Of a stretch of DNA of 64,000 nucleotides, positions 32,960 through 41,836 are shown one piece after another. The translations under genes and the position numbers were made by a program. The stretch is from assembly GCF_002939885.1 (NCBI RefSeq), contig NZ_MDED01000011.1, positions 1 to 64,000 on the forward strand, in the 5' to 3' direction. The notes beneath the pieces were generated by a model, which worked only from the letters and a program-made list of their open reading frames with translations, had not been told where the DNA came from and ran no database searches. The number at the start of each line of letters is the position of its first letter. Within the stretch, counting starts at the first letter, position 1. Origin of the DNA: Xanthomonas cucurbitae. Its GTDB lineage: Bacteria; Pseudomonadota; Gammaproteobacteria; Xanthomonadales; Xanthomonadaceae.

Positions 32960-35620
32960 TCAGAACTTGAAGTTCAGCTGGGCCTGGTAGCCGCGGCCGT
33001 TCTTGTAGAACGCCGTGGGGGTACTGCGGGTGTTGCTGAACAGGCGGTAGGTGGAATCCAGCAGGTTGGTCGCGCCGAAGGTCAGACCCATGTAGTCGGT
33101 GATCTGATACGAAGCGGTCAGGTCCAGCTGCTTGTAGCTGTCTGCGAAATCCTGCGAGGCCAGGCGACCGATCTGGGTGAAGTACTTCGAGCGGTAGCTG
33201 TAGTTCACACGCACCATCCAGTCGCCGTGTTCCCAGTAGGGGATCACGTTGTAGGTGTCGCGCGACAGGTACGGCAGGTTCAAGCCGGAGCTGGAATCGG
33301 ATTCGGCAAACGTGTAGTTGGCCTGGATACCAAAGCCCAGACCCAGCGACTGCTGGTAGTTGACCGACACGCCCTTGACCTTGGCATCGGACACGTTGAC
33401 CGGCGTGGTCACCTGGTAGATGCCCGACACTGCCGGCGGCGCCGGATTGAGCTGCTGGCTGACCGTGGTGTTGACGATGTAGGAGCCGATATCGCGATAG
33501 AACACTTCACCGGACAACATGCTTGACGGTGCGAAATACCACTCGGCCGCCAGATCGTAGTTGGTCGATTCGTACGGCTTCAGGTCCGGGTTGCCGCCGC
33601 CGGCCGTCAGGTCACCGGTACCACTGTTGATGGTGAACGAACCAGCTAGATCGCCGTAGCGCGGACGCGCAATGACCTTGGCTGCCGAAAAGCGCAGCAC
33701 GGTGTCGTCGGTCATGTCGTAGGCGAGGTTGAAGCTGGGCAGCGCCTTGCGATAGTCGTTGGTCTCTGCAACGCGATTGAAGTTCGCGCCACCATCCTGG
33801 CTTTGCCAGAATTCGGACTTGTTGGTGGTATCGACCAGACGCACGCCGAGGTTGCCGCGCCACTTGCCGGTTTCGTAGTTCAACTGCGTGTAGAAATTCT
33901 GGGTGATTTCCTTCACATCGAACGAGGAGCCGAAGTCGGTGCGGTACGGGCCCTGCGGTTGAGCGAGCAGGTAGCGGCGCACGGTTTCCAGGTTAGCCGT
34001 CGGCCAGGTGGTGAGGTCGCCGCTGGCACCCAGGCCGTCGTACAAGCCACTCGGCGTGGTGCCCGGGCTGAACTGCGTCAGCGAGATCGGGTCGGTGGTG
34101 TTGATGCGATTACCACGCGCTTCCACCCCGTTGTTGTGGTTGATGTACTTGTAGCCGAACTGCAGCTTGGTGAACGGGCCCCATTCCAGGTCGCGTGCGG
34201 CATCCCACTGGAAGTATTTTTCCTCGTCCTTGCTCTTCTGATAGAAGATGCCGCCCGCCTGCATGGCGCTGGGATCCTGTGAACCGGCAGCAAGCCCTGC
34301 GGGCGAGCCGGGCAGCGTCCAGTTGGCCGCACCGCCGTTGTCGTAGTTCACGGCAGTGTTGCGGCCGTCGAAGGCATAGTTGTAGCCGCCGTCGGCCATC
34401 AGGAACTTCATCAGGTATTCGGGGTTCTTGCCGCCGGTCGCTGCGGTGTAACCGCCCTGGGTGGTGAAGACCCATTTTTCACCCAGCCAGTCGTGGCGCA
34501 GGTTCAGGCTCTTGGTGGTGACGGTGCTCTCGCGGTAGTTGGCATCCAGCTGCGCATACGGCTGGCCAGCAGCGCCGTCGCTGACGGTGGCCGAGGTGAC
34601 TACGCCGTCCTGCACATTGGCGCGGGTGACCTTGCGCAGATCGTCGTTGCAGGCCGGGCAGACATACCGCGACTGGCTGAAGTTGTTGTATTCGCCCTTG
34701 ATGTACAGGCCGGTCAGGTTGAATTCGTTCTGCTCGTCCGGCTTCCACTGCAACGCACCCTGCAGGCCGCTGCGCTGGCGGGTCTGCTGGAAGAATGCGC
34801 TGTTGATGCCGGCAGGCACGCGGGCGGTGGCCACATTGCTGCCGTCGCCGGTGATGGTGGCCGTCGGCGGGATGTTGGCGCCGGTGGTGTAGCCGAAGTA
34901 CTCGATACCGGCGCGCGCCAGGTCCTGCTTGTCGTGCGTGGCGGAGATCAACGCACCGAAGGTTTCGTCGTCGTTCTTCCAGCTCCACAGCGCCGACCCG
35001 CGCGGATTGCCTTCTTTCGAGCGGTCGTTGTAGTTGTAGCCGATCGAACCGCGGATGGTGTTCTTGGGCAGGTCCAGCGGCTTGCGGGTATGCACGATCA
35101 CGGTGCCGCCGATCGAGCCTTCGTCGATGCGTGCTTCCGGGGTCTTGTAGACCTCCATCAGGCCGATGATTTCCGGCGACAGCAGGGTGTAGTTGAAGGT
35201 GCGGCCGCTGGTGTCGGTCGGGTTGCCGCCCCAGTCGCCCGAGGCGATGGTCTGGCCGTTGAGCAGCACGCGGTTCAATGCCGGGTCGGTGCCGTTGATG
35301 CTGACCTTTTCGCCTTCGCCGAACTGGCGGTCGACGCTGATGCCAGGCAGGTGCGACAGCGATTCGGCCGCGTTGATGTCCGGGAACTTTCCAATGTCCT
35401 CGGCGCTGATCGCATCGACGATGGAGTTGGCCGAGCGCTTGACCGCCTGGCTCTTCTCCAGCGACGCGCGGTAGCCGGTGACGGTGATGGTGTCGAGTTC
35501 GGTCGTGGCCGATGGCGCGTTGGCTTGTGCCGATTGCTCTTGCCCGGCAGCCATTGCAGAGCCGGAGCAGTACAGAGCGGCGGTGATACAGAGTGCTAAT
35601 GTCGTGGTGCGGCTGTGCAT
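32960..35620 (-). CDS. TonB-dependent receptor of the N-glycan cluster
   Basis: An 886-residue outer-membrane receptor. Start MHSRTTTLALCITAALYCSGSAMA at 35620 is a signal peptide and follows GAGG at a proper distance. Then come a short TonB-box region (LDTITVTGYRASLEKS), the plug (IVDAISAEDIGKFPDINAAESLSHLPGISVDR; ALNRVLLNGQTIASGDWGGNPTDTS; IDEGSIGGTVIVHTR) and the barrel ending in AQLNFKF with terminal Phe. FPDxNxAExLxxxPG and EGSIGGT are typical of carbohydrate-loci receptors in xanthomonads and caulobacters. It would bring glycans or glycopeptides across the outer membrane for the enzymes encoded downstream. It has its own terminator, so it is produced separately from the hydrolases. Upstream (35955-35966) lies a LacI-type palindrome. 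Confidence 0.94.
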   Translation of the reverse strand: MHSRTTTLALCITAALYCSGSAMAAGQEQSAQANAPSATTELDTITVTGYRASLEKSQAVKRSANSIVDAISAEDIGKFPDINAAESLSHLPGISVDRQFGEGEKVSINGTDPALNRVLLNGQTIASGDWGGNPTDTSGRTFNYTLLSPEIIGLMEVYKTPEARIDEGSIGGTVIVHTRKPLDLPKNTIRGSIGYNYNDRSKEGNPRGSALWSWKNDDETFGALISATHDKQDLARAGIEYFGYTTGANIPPTATITGDGSNVATARVPAGINSAFFQQTRQRSGLQGALQWKPDEQNEFNLTGLYIKGEYNNFSQSRYVCPACNDDLRKVTRANVQDGVVTSATVSDGAAGQPYAQLDANYRESTVTTKSLNLRHDWLGEKWVFTTQGGYTAATGGKNPEYLMKFLMADGGYNYAFDGRNTAVNYDNGGAANWTLPGSPAGLAAGSQDPSAMQAGGIFYQKSKDEEKYFQWDAARDLEWGPFTKLQFGYKYINHNNGVEARGNRINTTDPISLTQFSPGTTPSGLYDGLGASGDLTTWPTANLETVRRYLLAQPQGPYRTDFGSSFDVKEITQNFYTQLNYETGKWRGNLGVRLVDTTNKSEFWQSQDGGANFNRVAETNDYRKALPSFNLAYDMTDDTVLRFSAAKVIARPRYGDLAGSFTINSGTGDLTAGGGNPDLKPYESTNYDLAAEWYFAPSSMLSGEVFYRDIGSYIVNTTVSQQLNPAPPAVSGIYQVTTPVNVSDAKVKGVSVNYQQSLGLGFGIQANYTFAESDSSSGLNLPYLSRDTYNVIPYWEHGDWMVRVNYSYRSKYFTQIGRLASQDFADSYKQLDLTASYQITDYMGLTFGATNLLDSTYRLFSNTRSTPTAFYKNGRGYQAQLNFKF

Positions 35621-35954
35621 GGCTAAACCTCGTTGGTTGGTGCTGTGAGCGCGCGGCCTGCAAGAGGCGTCACGCGCTCGGCGTGGCTGGCAAAACAACA
35701 CATCCGGACCGATCGCGGTGGTCGAACACAGCATCTGCAGGTGACGGCAGATGCGTCGATTCGCGTGGTAGAGGACGTGTCCCCCGTGTGGTGAAGCGAT
35801 GGAGCGAATGCGACCTCAGCGAGCCGGACGTCGTGATGACGCACGCCCCACGAATCTGGAACAGGCAGGTAAGGGAAGAGCCGTTCTTCAGCACCGAACA
35901 GTCCGTGGCCCCTCCTGCCAGAACCCCGATTTGCGGCGAGTCTCGCGTAGCGCT

Positions 35955-35966
35955 GACAGCGTTGTC
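35955..35966. promoter_or_regulatory. LacI-type operator-like palindrome upstream of the N-glycan receptor
   Basis: GACAGCGTTGTC inside CTGACAGCGTTGTCAACA. It has an 11-of-12 match to the perfect palindrome at 36245 and the TGACA...TGTCA arms known for LacI-family sites such as those reported for NagR of GlcNAc regulons (recalled, not checked). Confidence 0.55.
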
Positions 35967-36244
35967 AACACATCGTCACAGATCTCTGAAATGGCTGCGA
36001 TTGCGCTGCAATGCAGCATTTTGACTGCAGGATCGCAGCAGCGTCCAACCCGCCTCGTGGCGGCAGCGACGAGGTGCTCGGCAACGCCGCAGGCGCCCTC
36101 AACGCCGGATTTTTGGCGCTCCGATCAGTGCCGCTGGTTTGTGCCCGGATCGGCGTGATCGATGCGGCTTTTTCATGGATGATGGGTGGCGCGGAGGGAA
36201 ATGCCAGGCGTGGCGCGCCACAGTTGCGTTACAACGGGATTACT

Positions 36245-36256
36245 GACAACGTTGTC
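36245..36256. promoter_or_regulatory. Perfect LacI-type palindrome upstream of the glucokinase gene
   Basis: GACAACGTTGTC, 64 bases before the GTG start of the kinase. Together with the site at 35955 it brackets the divergent control region 35621-36319, so receptor and kinase are probably regulated together by one LacI-family repressor. No other gene is seen in this 700-base stretch. Confidence 0.6.
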
Positions 36257-36319
36257 TACCCGCGACCGTTCGTTGGACCGGGAGTGACCTCGGTCTGCAG
36301 TTACTGAACAGGAGAATGC

Positions 36320-37336
36320 GTGAGCGCAATCAGCCCAATGGAAGCGGTGGCTTTTCCGCATCCCGACACCTTCGTTGCCGCAGACGTGGGAGGCACGCAT
36401 GTGCGCCTGGCACTGGTGTGCGAAAGCGCCGATGCGCGCAAGCCGGTGACGGTGCTGGACTATCGCAAGTACCGCTGCGCCGACTACCCGGGCCTGGCCG
36501 AGATCATGTCCGCATTCTTTGCCGAACTGCGCTGTGCGCCAGTGCGGCGCGGGGTGATCGCCAGTGCCGGCTTCGCGCTGGAAGATGGCAGCGTGATTAC
36601 CGCAAACCTGCCCTGGACGCTGGCGCCGGAGCAGATCCGTCGGCAGCTTGGCATGCACGCGCTGCATCTGGTCAACGATTTCGAAGCCGTCGCCTACGCA
36701 GCCAACTACATGTCCGGCAACCAGGTGCTGCAGCTGTCGGGGCCGCCGCAAGGCGCGCCGGGCCCGGCGTTGGTGCTGGGGCCCGGCACCGGGCTGGGTG
36801 CGGCGGTCTGGATTCCGAACGGCGCCCATCCGGTGGTGTTGCCGACCGAAGCCGGGCACGCGGCGCTGGCCGCCGCCAGCGACCTGGAGGTGGCCTTGCT
36901 GCAGGAGTTGCGCCGCACGCGCAGGCATGTCGGGACCGAGACATTGTTATCCGGGCCCGGCCTGTTGACGCTCTACACCGCACTGGCCGCCGTGCGCGGT
37001 CAGCCGACCGTGCATGCCGACCCGGCCGACGTCACTGCCGCGGCGTTGCGCGGCGACGACGTGCTTGCGCGCGATGCGCTACAGGCATTTTGCGGCTTCA
37101 TGGGGAGCGTGGTCGGCGACATGATGCTGTTGTATGGCATTCGCAGTGGGGTGTATCTGGCGGGCGGCTTCCTGCCGCAGATTGCCAATTTCATTGCCAC
37201 CAGCGATTTCGTCACCCGCCTGCTCGACAAGGGCGCGCTGCGCCCGGCGCTGGAGCAGGTGCCAGTGCGCATCGTCGAACACGGCCAGCTAGGTGTGATC
37301 GGCGCAGCCAGCTGGTTCCTGCAACACGGCCGCTGA
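36320..37336 (+). CDS. glk: Glucokinase-family hexose or GlcNAc kinase
   Basis: A 338-residue cytoplasmic kinase of the glucokinase (hexokinase/actin fold) type. FVAADVGGTHVRLALVC is the first phosphate-binding loop, ASAGFALEDGSV and LVNDFEAVAYAANYM contain the sugar-binding and catalytic region, and VLGPGTGLGAAVW and TEAGHAAL the second phosphate-binding part. YLAGGFLPQI is the adenosine motif. Start is GTG at 36320 with AGGAG five bases upstream. It is transcribed away from the N-glycan receptor and shares its operators, which makes a role in phosphorylating glucose, mannose or GlcNAc released from N-glycans likely. X. campestris has similar glucokinase genes tied to GlcNAc use (nagK group), so GlcNAc kinase is a real alternative. 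Confidence 0.85.
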   Translation: MSAISPMEAVAFPHPDTFVAADVGGTHVRLALVCESADARKPVTVLDYRKYRCADYPGLAEIMSAFFAELRCAPVRRGVIASAGFALEDGSVITANLPWTLAPEQIRRQLGMHALHLVNDFEAVAYAANYMSGNQVLQLSGPPQGAPGPALVLGPGTGLGAAVWIPNGAHPVVLPTEAGHAALAAASDLEVALLQELRRTRRHVGTETLLSGPGLLTLYTALAAVRGQPTVHADPADVTAAALRGDDVLARDALQAFCGFMGSVVGDMMLLYGIRSGVYLAGGFLPQIANFIATSDFVTRLLDKGALRPALEQVPVRIVEHGQLGVIGAASWFLQHGR

Positions 37337-37348
37337 GTCCATGCACCC

Positions 37349-38093
37349 GTAGGAGCGCACCCGGGCGCGACCAGGCTTTCCCAGTAACGCCCGTCGCGCT
37401 CAGGCGCGCTCCTACGGGCGTTTGCGCGTCCGGCCCGGTCTGCAGATCCATCCCTGCCCATGCCCGGAACATTGCGCCGCAATCAGCGGCCCAGCAGTCG
37501 CCAACGACCCCGGCACCCGTAGGAGCGCACCCGGGCGCGACCAGGCTTTCCCGGTAACGCCCGTCGCGCTCGGGCGCGCTCCTACGGGCGTTTGCGCGTC
37601 CGTCCCGGTCTGCAGATCCATCCTTGCCCATGCCCGGAACATTGCGCCGTAGTCAGCGGCCCAGCAGTCGCCAACGACCCCTGCACCCGTAGGAGCGCAC
37701 CCGGGCGCGACCAGGCTTTCCCAGTAACGCCCGTCGCGCTCAGGCGCGCTCCTACGGGCATTTGCGCGTCCGGCCCGGTCTGCAGACCCATCCCTGCCCA
37801 TGCCCGGAACATTGCGCCGTAGTCAGCGGCCCAGCAGTCGCCAACGACCCCGGCACCCGTAGGAGCGCACCCGGGCGCGACCAGCTTTCCCAGTAACGCC
37901 CGTCGCGCTCAGGCGCGCTCCTACGGGCGTTTGCGCGTCCGGCCCGGTCTGCAGATCCATCCCTGCCCATGCCCGGAACATTGCGCCGTAGTCAGCGGCC
38001 CAGCAGTCGCCAACGACCCCTGCACCCGTAGGAGCGCACCCGGGCGCGACCAGCTTTCCCAGTAACGCCCGTCGCGCTCAGGCGCGCTCCTAC
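37349..38093. repeat. Array of five REP-like inverted pairs with 170-bp period
   Basis: Each unit starts GTAGGAGCGCACCCGGGCGC and ends, about 67 bases later, in GCGCTCAGGCGCGCTCCTAC, an inverted pair. Starts are at 37349, 37519, 37689, 37859 and 38028. The spacer of about 103 bases between pairs is also nearly identical, so the array is a true tandem duplication. GTAGGAGCG-type REPs occur in Pseudomonas, Stenotrophomonas and Xanthomonas; no REP-associated transposase (RAYT) gene is in the window. It fills the gap between the kinase and rsmE, which converge on it. Confidence 0.93.
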
Positions 38094-38128
38094 GGGCGCT
38101 CGTGCCAATTCCGCGATGGAGGGAGGTC

Positions 38129-38863
38129 CTACAGATCCCCAAATCGCGATTGCAGCGCCGCAATCGCGGCCAGTCCGGCGGTCTCGGTGCGCAGGATGCG
38201 CGGGCCCAGCTGCAGGCCGCTGAAGCCAGCCGCCGCCAGAGTGGCGCGATCGCGCGACGACCAGCCGCCCTCCGGCCCGATCGCCACTACCATGTGCTGG
38301 CCGGTGCCTGCGGACAGCGTGCCCAGGCGATGGTCGCCTTGCGGGTCCAGGGTCAGCCGCAGCGCCTGCGCATCGCAGGCCTGCGCGGCGTCTTGCAGGC
38401 CACGTGGCGCTGCCAGATCCGGAATGCGCGCGCGGCCGGATTGCTCGCACGCGGACACCACCACGCTGCGCCAATGCGCCACGCGTTTTTCCAGGCGCGC
38501 CGCCTCCAGTTTGACCTCGGTGCGCTCGGCATTGACTGGCACGATGGCCGCAACGCCCAGCTCGGTCGCCTTCTGCAGGATCAGGTCCATCTTCTCGCCG
38601 CGGGCGATGCCCTGCAGCAGGGTGATCCGCAACGGCGATTCGTTGTGCCGCGGCTCGACACGCACGATGAGCGCACGCGCCTCGCGCTTGCCGGCCACGC
38701 TGATGCGGGCGTGGTAATCGCTGCCGTCGCCATTGAACAGGATGCAGGCATCACCCTCGCGTAGCCGCAGCACGCGCAGCAGGTGATTGGCGGACTCTTC
38801 GGGCAGGGTGACGTCCTGGTCGCACTGCAGTGGCAGTGCCACGTGCGAGCGGGTCAGGCGCAT
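38129..38863 (-). CDS. rsmE: 16S rRNA (uracil1498-N3)-methyltransferase RsmE
   Basis: A 244-residue SPOUT methyltransferase that methylates U1498 of 16S rRNA. The N-terminal PUA-like domain (residues 1-70, with LLRVLRLREGDACILFNGDG) is followed by the knotted SAM-binding domain: QGIARGEKMDLILQKATELG, IVPVNAERTEVK, VSACEQSGRARIP, VAIGPEGGWSSRD and LGPRILRTETA. Start MRLTRSHVA at 38863 overlaps the end of bioA by 10 bases, so the genes are translationally coupled on the minus strand. Confidence 0.95.
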   Translation of the reverse strand: MRLTRSHVALPLQCDQDVTLPEESANHLLRVLRLREGDACILFNGDGSDYHARISVAGKREARALIVRVEPRHNESPLRITLLQGIARGEKMDLILQKATELGVAAIVPVNAERTEVKLEAARLEKRVAHWRSVVVSACEQSGRARIPDLAAPRGLQDAAQACDAQALRLTLDPQGDHRLGTLSAGTGQHMVVAIGPEGGWSSRDRATLAAAGFSGLQLGPRILRTETAGLAAIAALQSRFGDL

Positions 38864-40272
38864 GCTACGGCCTCCTCGATGGCGTGGCGGGTGGTGGCCG
38901 CCAGCAATGCAAGTTGCGCCTGGTCCACGCAGTACGGCGGCATCCAGTACAACACGTCGCCCAGCGGCCGCAGCACCACGCCACGTGCCAGCGCTGCGCG
39001 ATAGGCCTTCAACCCCACCCGCGCGGCTGCAGGGAAGGGCGTGCGCTTGTCGCCGCCCTGGGTCAGCTCGAACGCCACGATCATGCCGGCCTGGCGCACG
39101 TCCGCCACCGCCGGATGTTCGCCAATCTGCGCAGCGAGCGTGGCCATGTGGGCGGCGGTGTGCTGGTTGCGCGCAATCACGTCGTCGTCGGCGAAGATCT
39201 GCAGGGTCGCCAATGCGGCCGCGCATGCGAGTGGATTACCGGTGTAGCTGTGCGAATGCAGGAACGCGCGTTCGCGCGAATCGTCCAGGAACGCGTCGTA
39301 CAGCTGTTGCGTGGCCAGCACCGCCGCCAACGGCAGGAAGCCGCCGGTCAGGCCCTTGGACAGGCACAGCAGGTCGGGCATCACCCCGGCCTGCTCGCAG
39401 GCGAACAAGGTGCCGGTGCGGCCGAAGCCGGAGGCGATCTCGTCGGCGATCAGGAACACGCCATGCGCGTCGCATAGCTCGCGGGCACGGCGCAGATAGG
39501 CTGGGTGATACATGCGCATGCCGCCGGCGCACTGCACGCGCGGCTCCAGGATCAGCGCGCAGATCTCGCCGGGCGAGCGCTCCAACAGCGCTTGCAACGC
39601 ATCGGCCGCCTGCAGCGCATGCTCCTCCGCGCTCTGGCCGGGCTCGGCCAGGTAGGCATCGGGCGAGGGCGCAAAGATCGATTCGAGCAGCAGCGGTGCG
39701 TAGACGCGCCGGTACAGGGGAATATCGCCCACCGACAGCGCGCCGATGGTCTCGCCGTGGTAGCCGTTTTCCAGCGCGATGAAGCGCGTGCGGCCGTGCT
39801 CGCCGCGGTTGTGGAAATAATGGAAGGCCATCTTCAAGGCCACCTCCACCCCGGCCGAGCCATTGTCGGCATAGAACACCTTGGACAGCGGCGCACGCCC
39901 GTGCTGGCGTGGCGCAAGCGCCAGCAGGCGTTCGGCCAGCTGCACTGCCGGGGCATGCGTGAAGCCGGCCAGCATTACCTGCTCCAGCGTCCCGGCCTGC
40001 TGCGCGATGGCCGCGCCAATGCGTGGTTCGGCATGACCGAACAGGTTGGTCCACCAGCTGCTGACCGCATCCAGATAGCGGCGGCCGTCATGGCCGACCA
40101 GCCAGGCACCCTCGCCGCGGGCGATCGGTATCAGCGGCAAGGTGTGCGGGTGCTCGCGCATCTGCGTGCAGGGATGCCAGACCACCGCAAGATCGCGTTG
40201 TCGCCACTGATCTGCAGCTTCGGAGGCGATCGGGTCTGCTAGGATTTCGGGTTCATGAATATGTCGATGCAT
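38854..40272 (-). CDS. bioA: Adenosylmethionine-8-amino-7-oxononanoate aminotransferase BioA
   Basis: A 472-residue fold-type I PLP enzyme of biotin synthesis that converts KAPA to DAPA using SAM as amino donor. WHPCTQMREHP near the N-terminus is the BioA substrate region. FYADNGSAGVEVALKMA binds PLP phosphate, EPRVQCAGGMRMYHP and LIADEIASGFGRTG hold the Asp that pairs with the ring, and the PLP lysine is in LLCLSKGLTGGFLPLA. YTGNPLACAAA follows. No other biotin gene is adjacent. It overlaps rsmE and is divergent from the NudE gene, with the shared gap only about 40 bases. The start is not certain as the ribosome-binding site is weak. Confidence 0.94.
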   Translation of the reverse strand: MHRHIHEPEILADPIASEAADQWRQRDLAVVWHPCTQMREHPHTLPLIPIARGEGAWLVGHDGRRYLDAVSSWWTNLFGHAEPRIGAAIAQQAGTLEQVMLAGFTHAPAVQLAERLLALAPRQHGRAPLSKVFYADNGSAGVEVALKMAFHYFHNRGEHGRTRFIALENGYHGETIGALSVGDIPLYRRVYAPLLLESIFAPSPDAYLAEPGQSAEEHALQAADALQALLERSPGEICALILEPRVQCAGGMRMYHPAYLRRARELCDAHGVFLIADEIASGFGRTGTLFACEQAGVMPDLLCLSKGLTGGFLPLAAVLATQQLYDAFLDDSRERAFLHSHSYTGNPLACAAALATLQIFADDDVIARNQHTAAHMATLAAQIGEHPAVADVRQAGMIVAFELTQGGDKRTPFPAAARVGLKAYRAALARGVVLRPLGDVLYWMPPYCVDQAQLALLAATTRHAIEEAVACA

Positions 40273-40313
40273 TCCCCCATTCTATCGGCCCCCTTCGCGG
40301 CTGCGTGTCCCGC

Positions 40314-40862
40314 ATGAGCCCGCGCCTGCCGATCATCCACAAGACCACCGATCTGGGCGAAGGACCGTTCCGTCGCCAGCAGCTGGATCTGGAATTTTCC
40401 AACGGCCAGCGCCGCATCTACGAACGCCAGCTCAGCCAGGGGCATGGCGCGGTGGTGGTGGTACCGATGCTGGACGAGAAGACCGTGCTGCTGGTGCGCG
40501 AGTACGCCGCTGGCGTGCACCGCTACGAGCTGGGCCTGGTCAAGGGCCGTATCGATGCCGGCGAAACGCCGGTGCAGGCCGCCGACCGCGAACTCAAGGA
40601 AGAGGCCGGCTACGGCGCACGCCAGTTGCAGGTGCTGCGCGCCATGACGCTCGCTCCTACTTATATGAGTCACCAATCCTGGCTGGTGCTGGCGCGCGAG
40701 CTGTATCCCGAACGCCTGCCCGGCGACGAACCGGAAGAGATGGAAGTGATCCCCTGGCCACTGGCCCGCCTGGACGAGCTGATGCTGCGCGAAGACTTCT
40801 CCGAAGGCCGCTCGCTGGCGGCACTGTTCATTGCGCGCGAATGGTTGGAGCGCAACCCATGA
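40314..40862 (+). CDS. nudE: ADP-compounds hydrolase NudE (Nudix)
   Basis: A 182-residue Nudix hydrolase. The Nudix box GRIDAGETPVQAADRELKEE (about residues 80-99, followed by AGYGA) has all metal-binding glutamates. The surrounding sequence (VLLVREYAAGVHRYELGLVKG; LAPTYMSHQSWLVLARELYPERL) matches NudE, which hydrolyses ADP-ribose, NADH and Ap3A-type compounds. ATG at 40314 was taken; a GTG at 40305 is also in frame. Its stop overlaps the cysQ start (ATGA), so the pair is an operon. Both enzymes act on adenine nucleotide by-products, and this order is common. Confidence 0.92.
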   Translation: MSPRLPIIHKTTDLGEGPFRRQQLDLEFSNGQRRIYERQLSQGHGAVVVVPMLDEKTVLLVREYAAGVHRYELGLVKGRIDAGETPVQAADRELKEEAGYGARQLQVLRAMTLAPTYMSHQSWLVLARELYPERLPGDEPEEMEVIPWPLARLDELMLREDFSEGRSLAALFIAREWLERNP

Positions 40863-41659
40863 TCCGCATCCCGATGGAGTTGCGCGAAACGGTGATCGCC
40901 ATCGCCCGCGAGGCGGGCGAGGCCATCATGCAGGTCTACGCGCAGGACTTCGCGGTGGAGATCAAGGACGATGCCAGCCCGCTGACCCAGGCCGACCTGG
41001 CCGCCAATCGCGTCATCGTCGAAGGGTTGCGCCGGATCACCCCGGACGTACCGGTGCTGTCGGAGGAATCGGCGCATGTGGCCTGGGCCGATCGCCAGTA
41101 CTGGACCAGCTACTGGCTGGTCGATCCGCTGGATGGCACCCGCGAATTCGTCAAGCGCAATGGCGAGTTCAGCGTCAATATTGCGCTGATCCACATGGGG
41201 GCGCCGGTGCTGGGCGTGGTGCAGGCACCGGTCGATGGCCGGGTCTGGTATGCCGCGCGCGGCGAAAACGCCTACCGCCGCGATGGCGATCGCGACGAGA
41301 TGCTGCAGACGTGCACACCAGCGGCCACGCCATTACGGGTGGCCGCCAGCCGCTCGCACCGCGACGCGCGCACCGCCGCTGCGCTGGAGCGCATGGGCGA
41401 GATCGAGGTGGTGGCGCAGGGCTCGTCGTTGAAGTTCTGCCGTCTCGCCGAAGGCGATCTGGATGTGTATCCGCGCTTCGGTCCTACTTCCGAATGGGAC
41501 ACGGCCGCCGGCCAATGCGTCTTGCATGCTGCCGGCGGTGTGCTGCTGGCTGGGGACAGCGGCAAGCCGTTCCGCTACAACCGCCGCGACACCTTGCTCA
41601 ACGGCGACTTCATTGCGCTGGGCGACCCCAATCTGCCATGGCGCGATTGGCTGGCATGA
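40859..41659 (+). CDS. cysQ: 3'(2'),5'-bisphosphate nucleotidase CysQ
   Basis: A 266-residue inositol-monophosphatase-fold enzyme that hydrolyses PAP (adenosine 3',5'-bisphosphate), the by-product of sulfate assimilation. KDDASPLTQADLAAN and LSEES supply metal ligands, WLVDPLDGTREFVKRNGEFS is the signature DPLDGT motif, and PTSEWDTAAGQCVLHAAGG holds the last ligand Asp. The start at 40859 overlaps the nudE stop. Length and motifs are complete. Confidence 0.94.
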   Translation: MIRIPMELRETVIAIAREAGEAIMQVYAQDFAVEIKDDASPLTQADLAANRVIVEGLRRITPDVPVLSEESAHVAWADRQYWTSYWLVDPLDGTREFVKRNGEFSVNIALIHMGAPVLGVVQAPVDGRVWYAARGENAYRRDGDRDEMLQTCTPAATPLRVAASRSHRDARTAAALERMGEIEVVAQGSSLKFCRLAEGDLDVYPRFGPTSEWDTAAGQCVLHAAGGVLLAGDSGKPFRYNRRDTLLNGDFIALGDPNLPWRDWLA

Positions 41660-41836
41660 GCATGCCCACCGGTCGTGCGCGTGCCGCATGGCCGGTGGGC
41701 AGGGCCGTCATCGGCTGACCGCTACACTTCGGTGGCTTCCCTGCGTGGCATCGGCTGCGGCGATCGGTGATGCAGCGCACCGCGCCAGCCGATCGCGGCT
41801 GGCACCTTCTCCCGCATCGCGTTTCAGGAATCCAGC

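Noticed and set aside
35621-36319. Plant-inducible promoter (PIP) box upstream of the N-glycan receptor
   Set aside because: I looked for TTCGC-N15-TTCGC and found no acceptable pair in this region.
37349-38093. CRISPR or small tandem genes in the 170-bp repeats
   Set aside because: The spacers are as conserved as the repeats and the short frames inside merely reflect repetition; the elements are REP-like inverted pairs.
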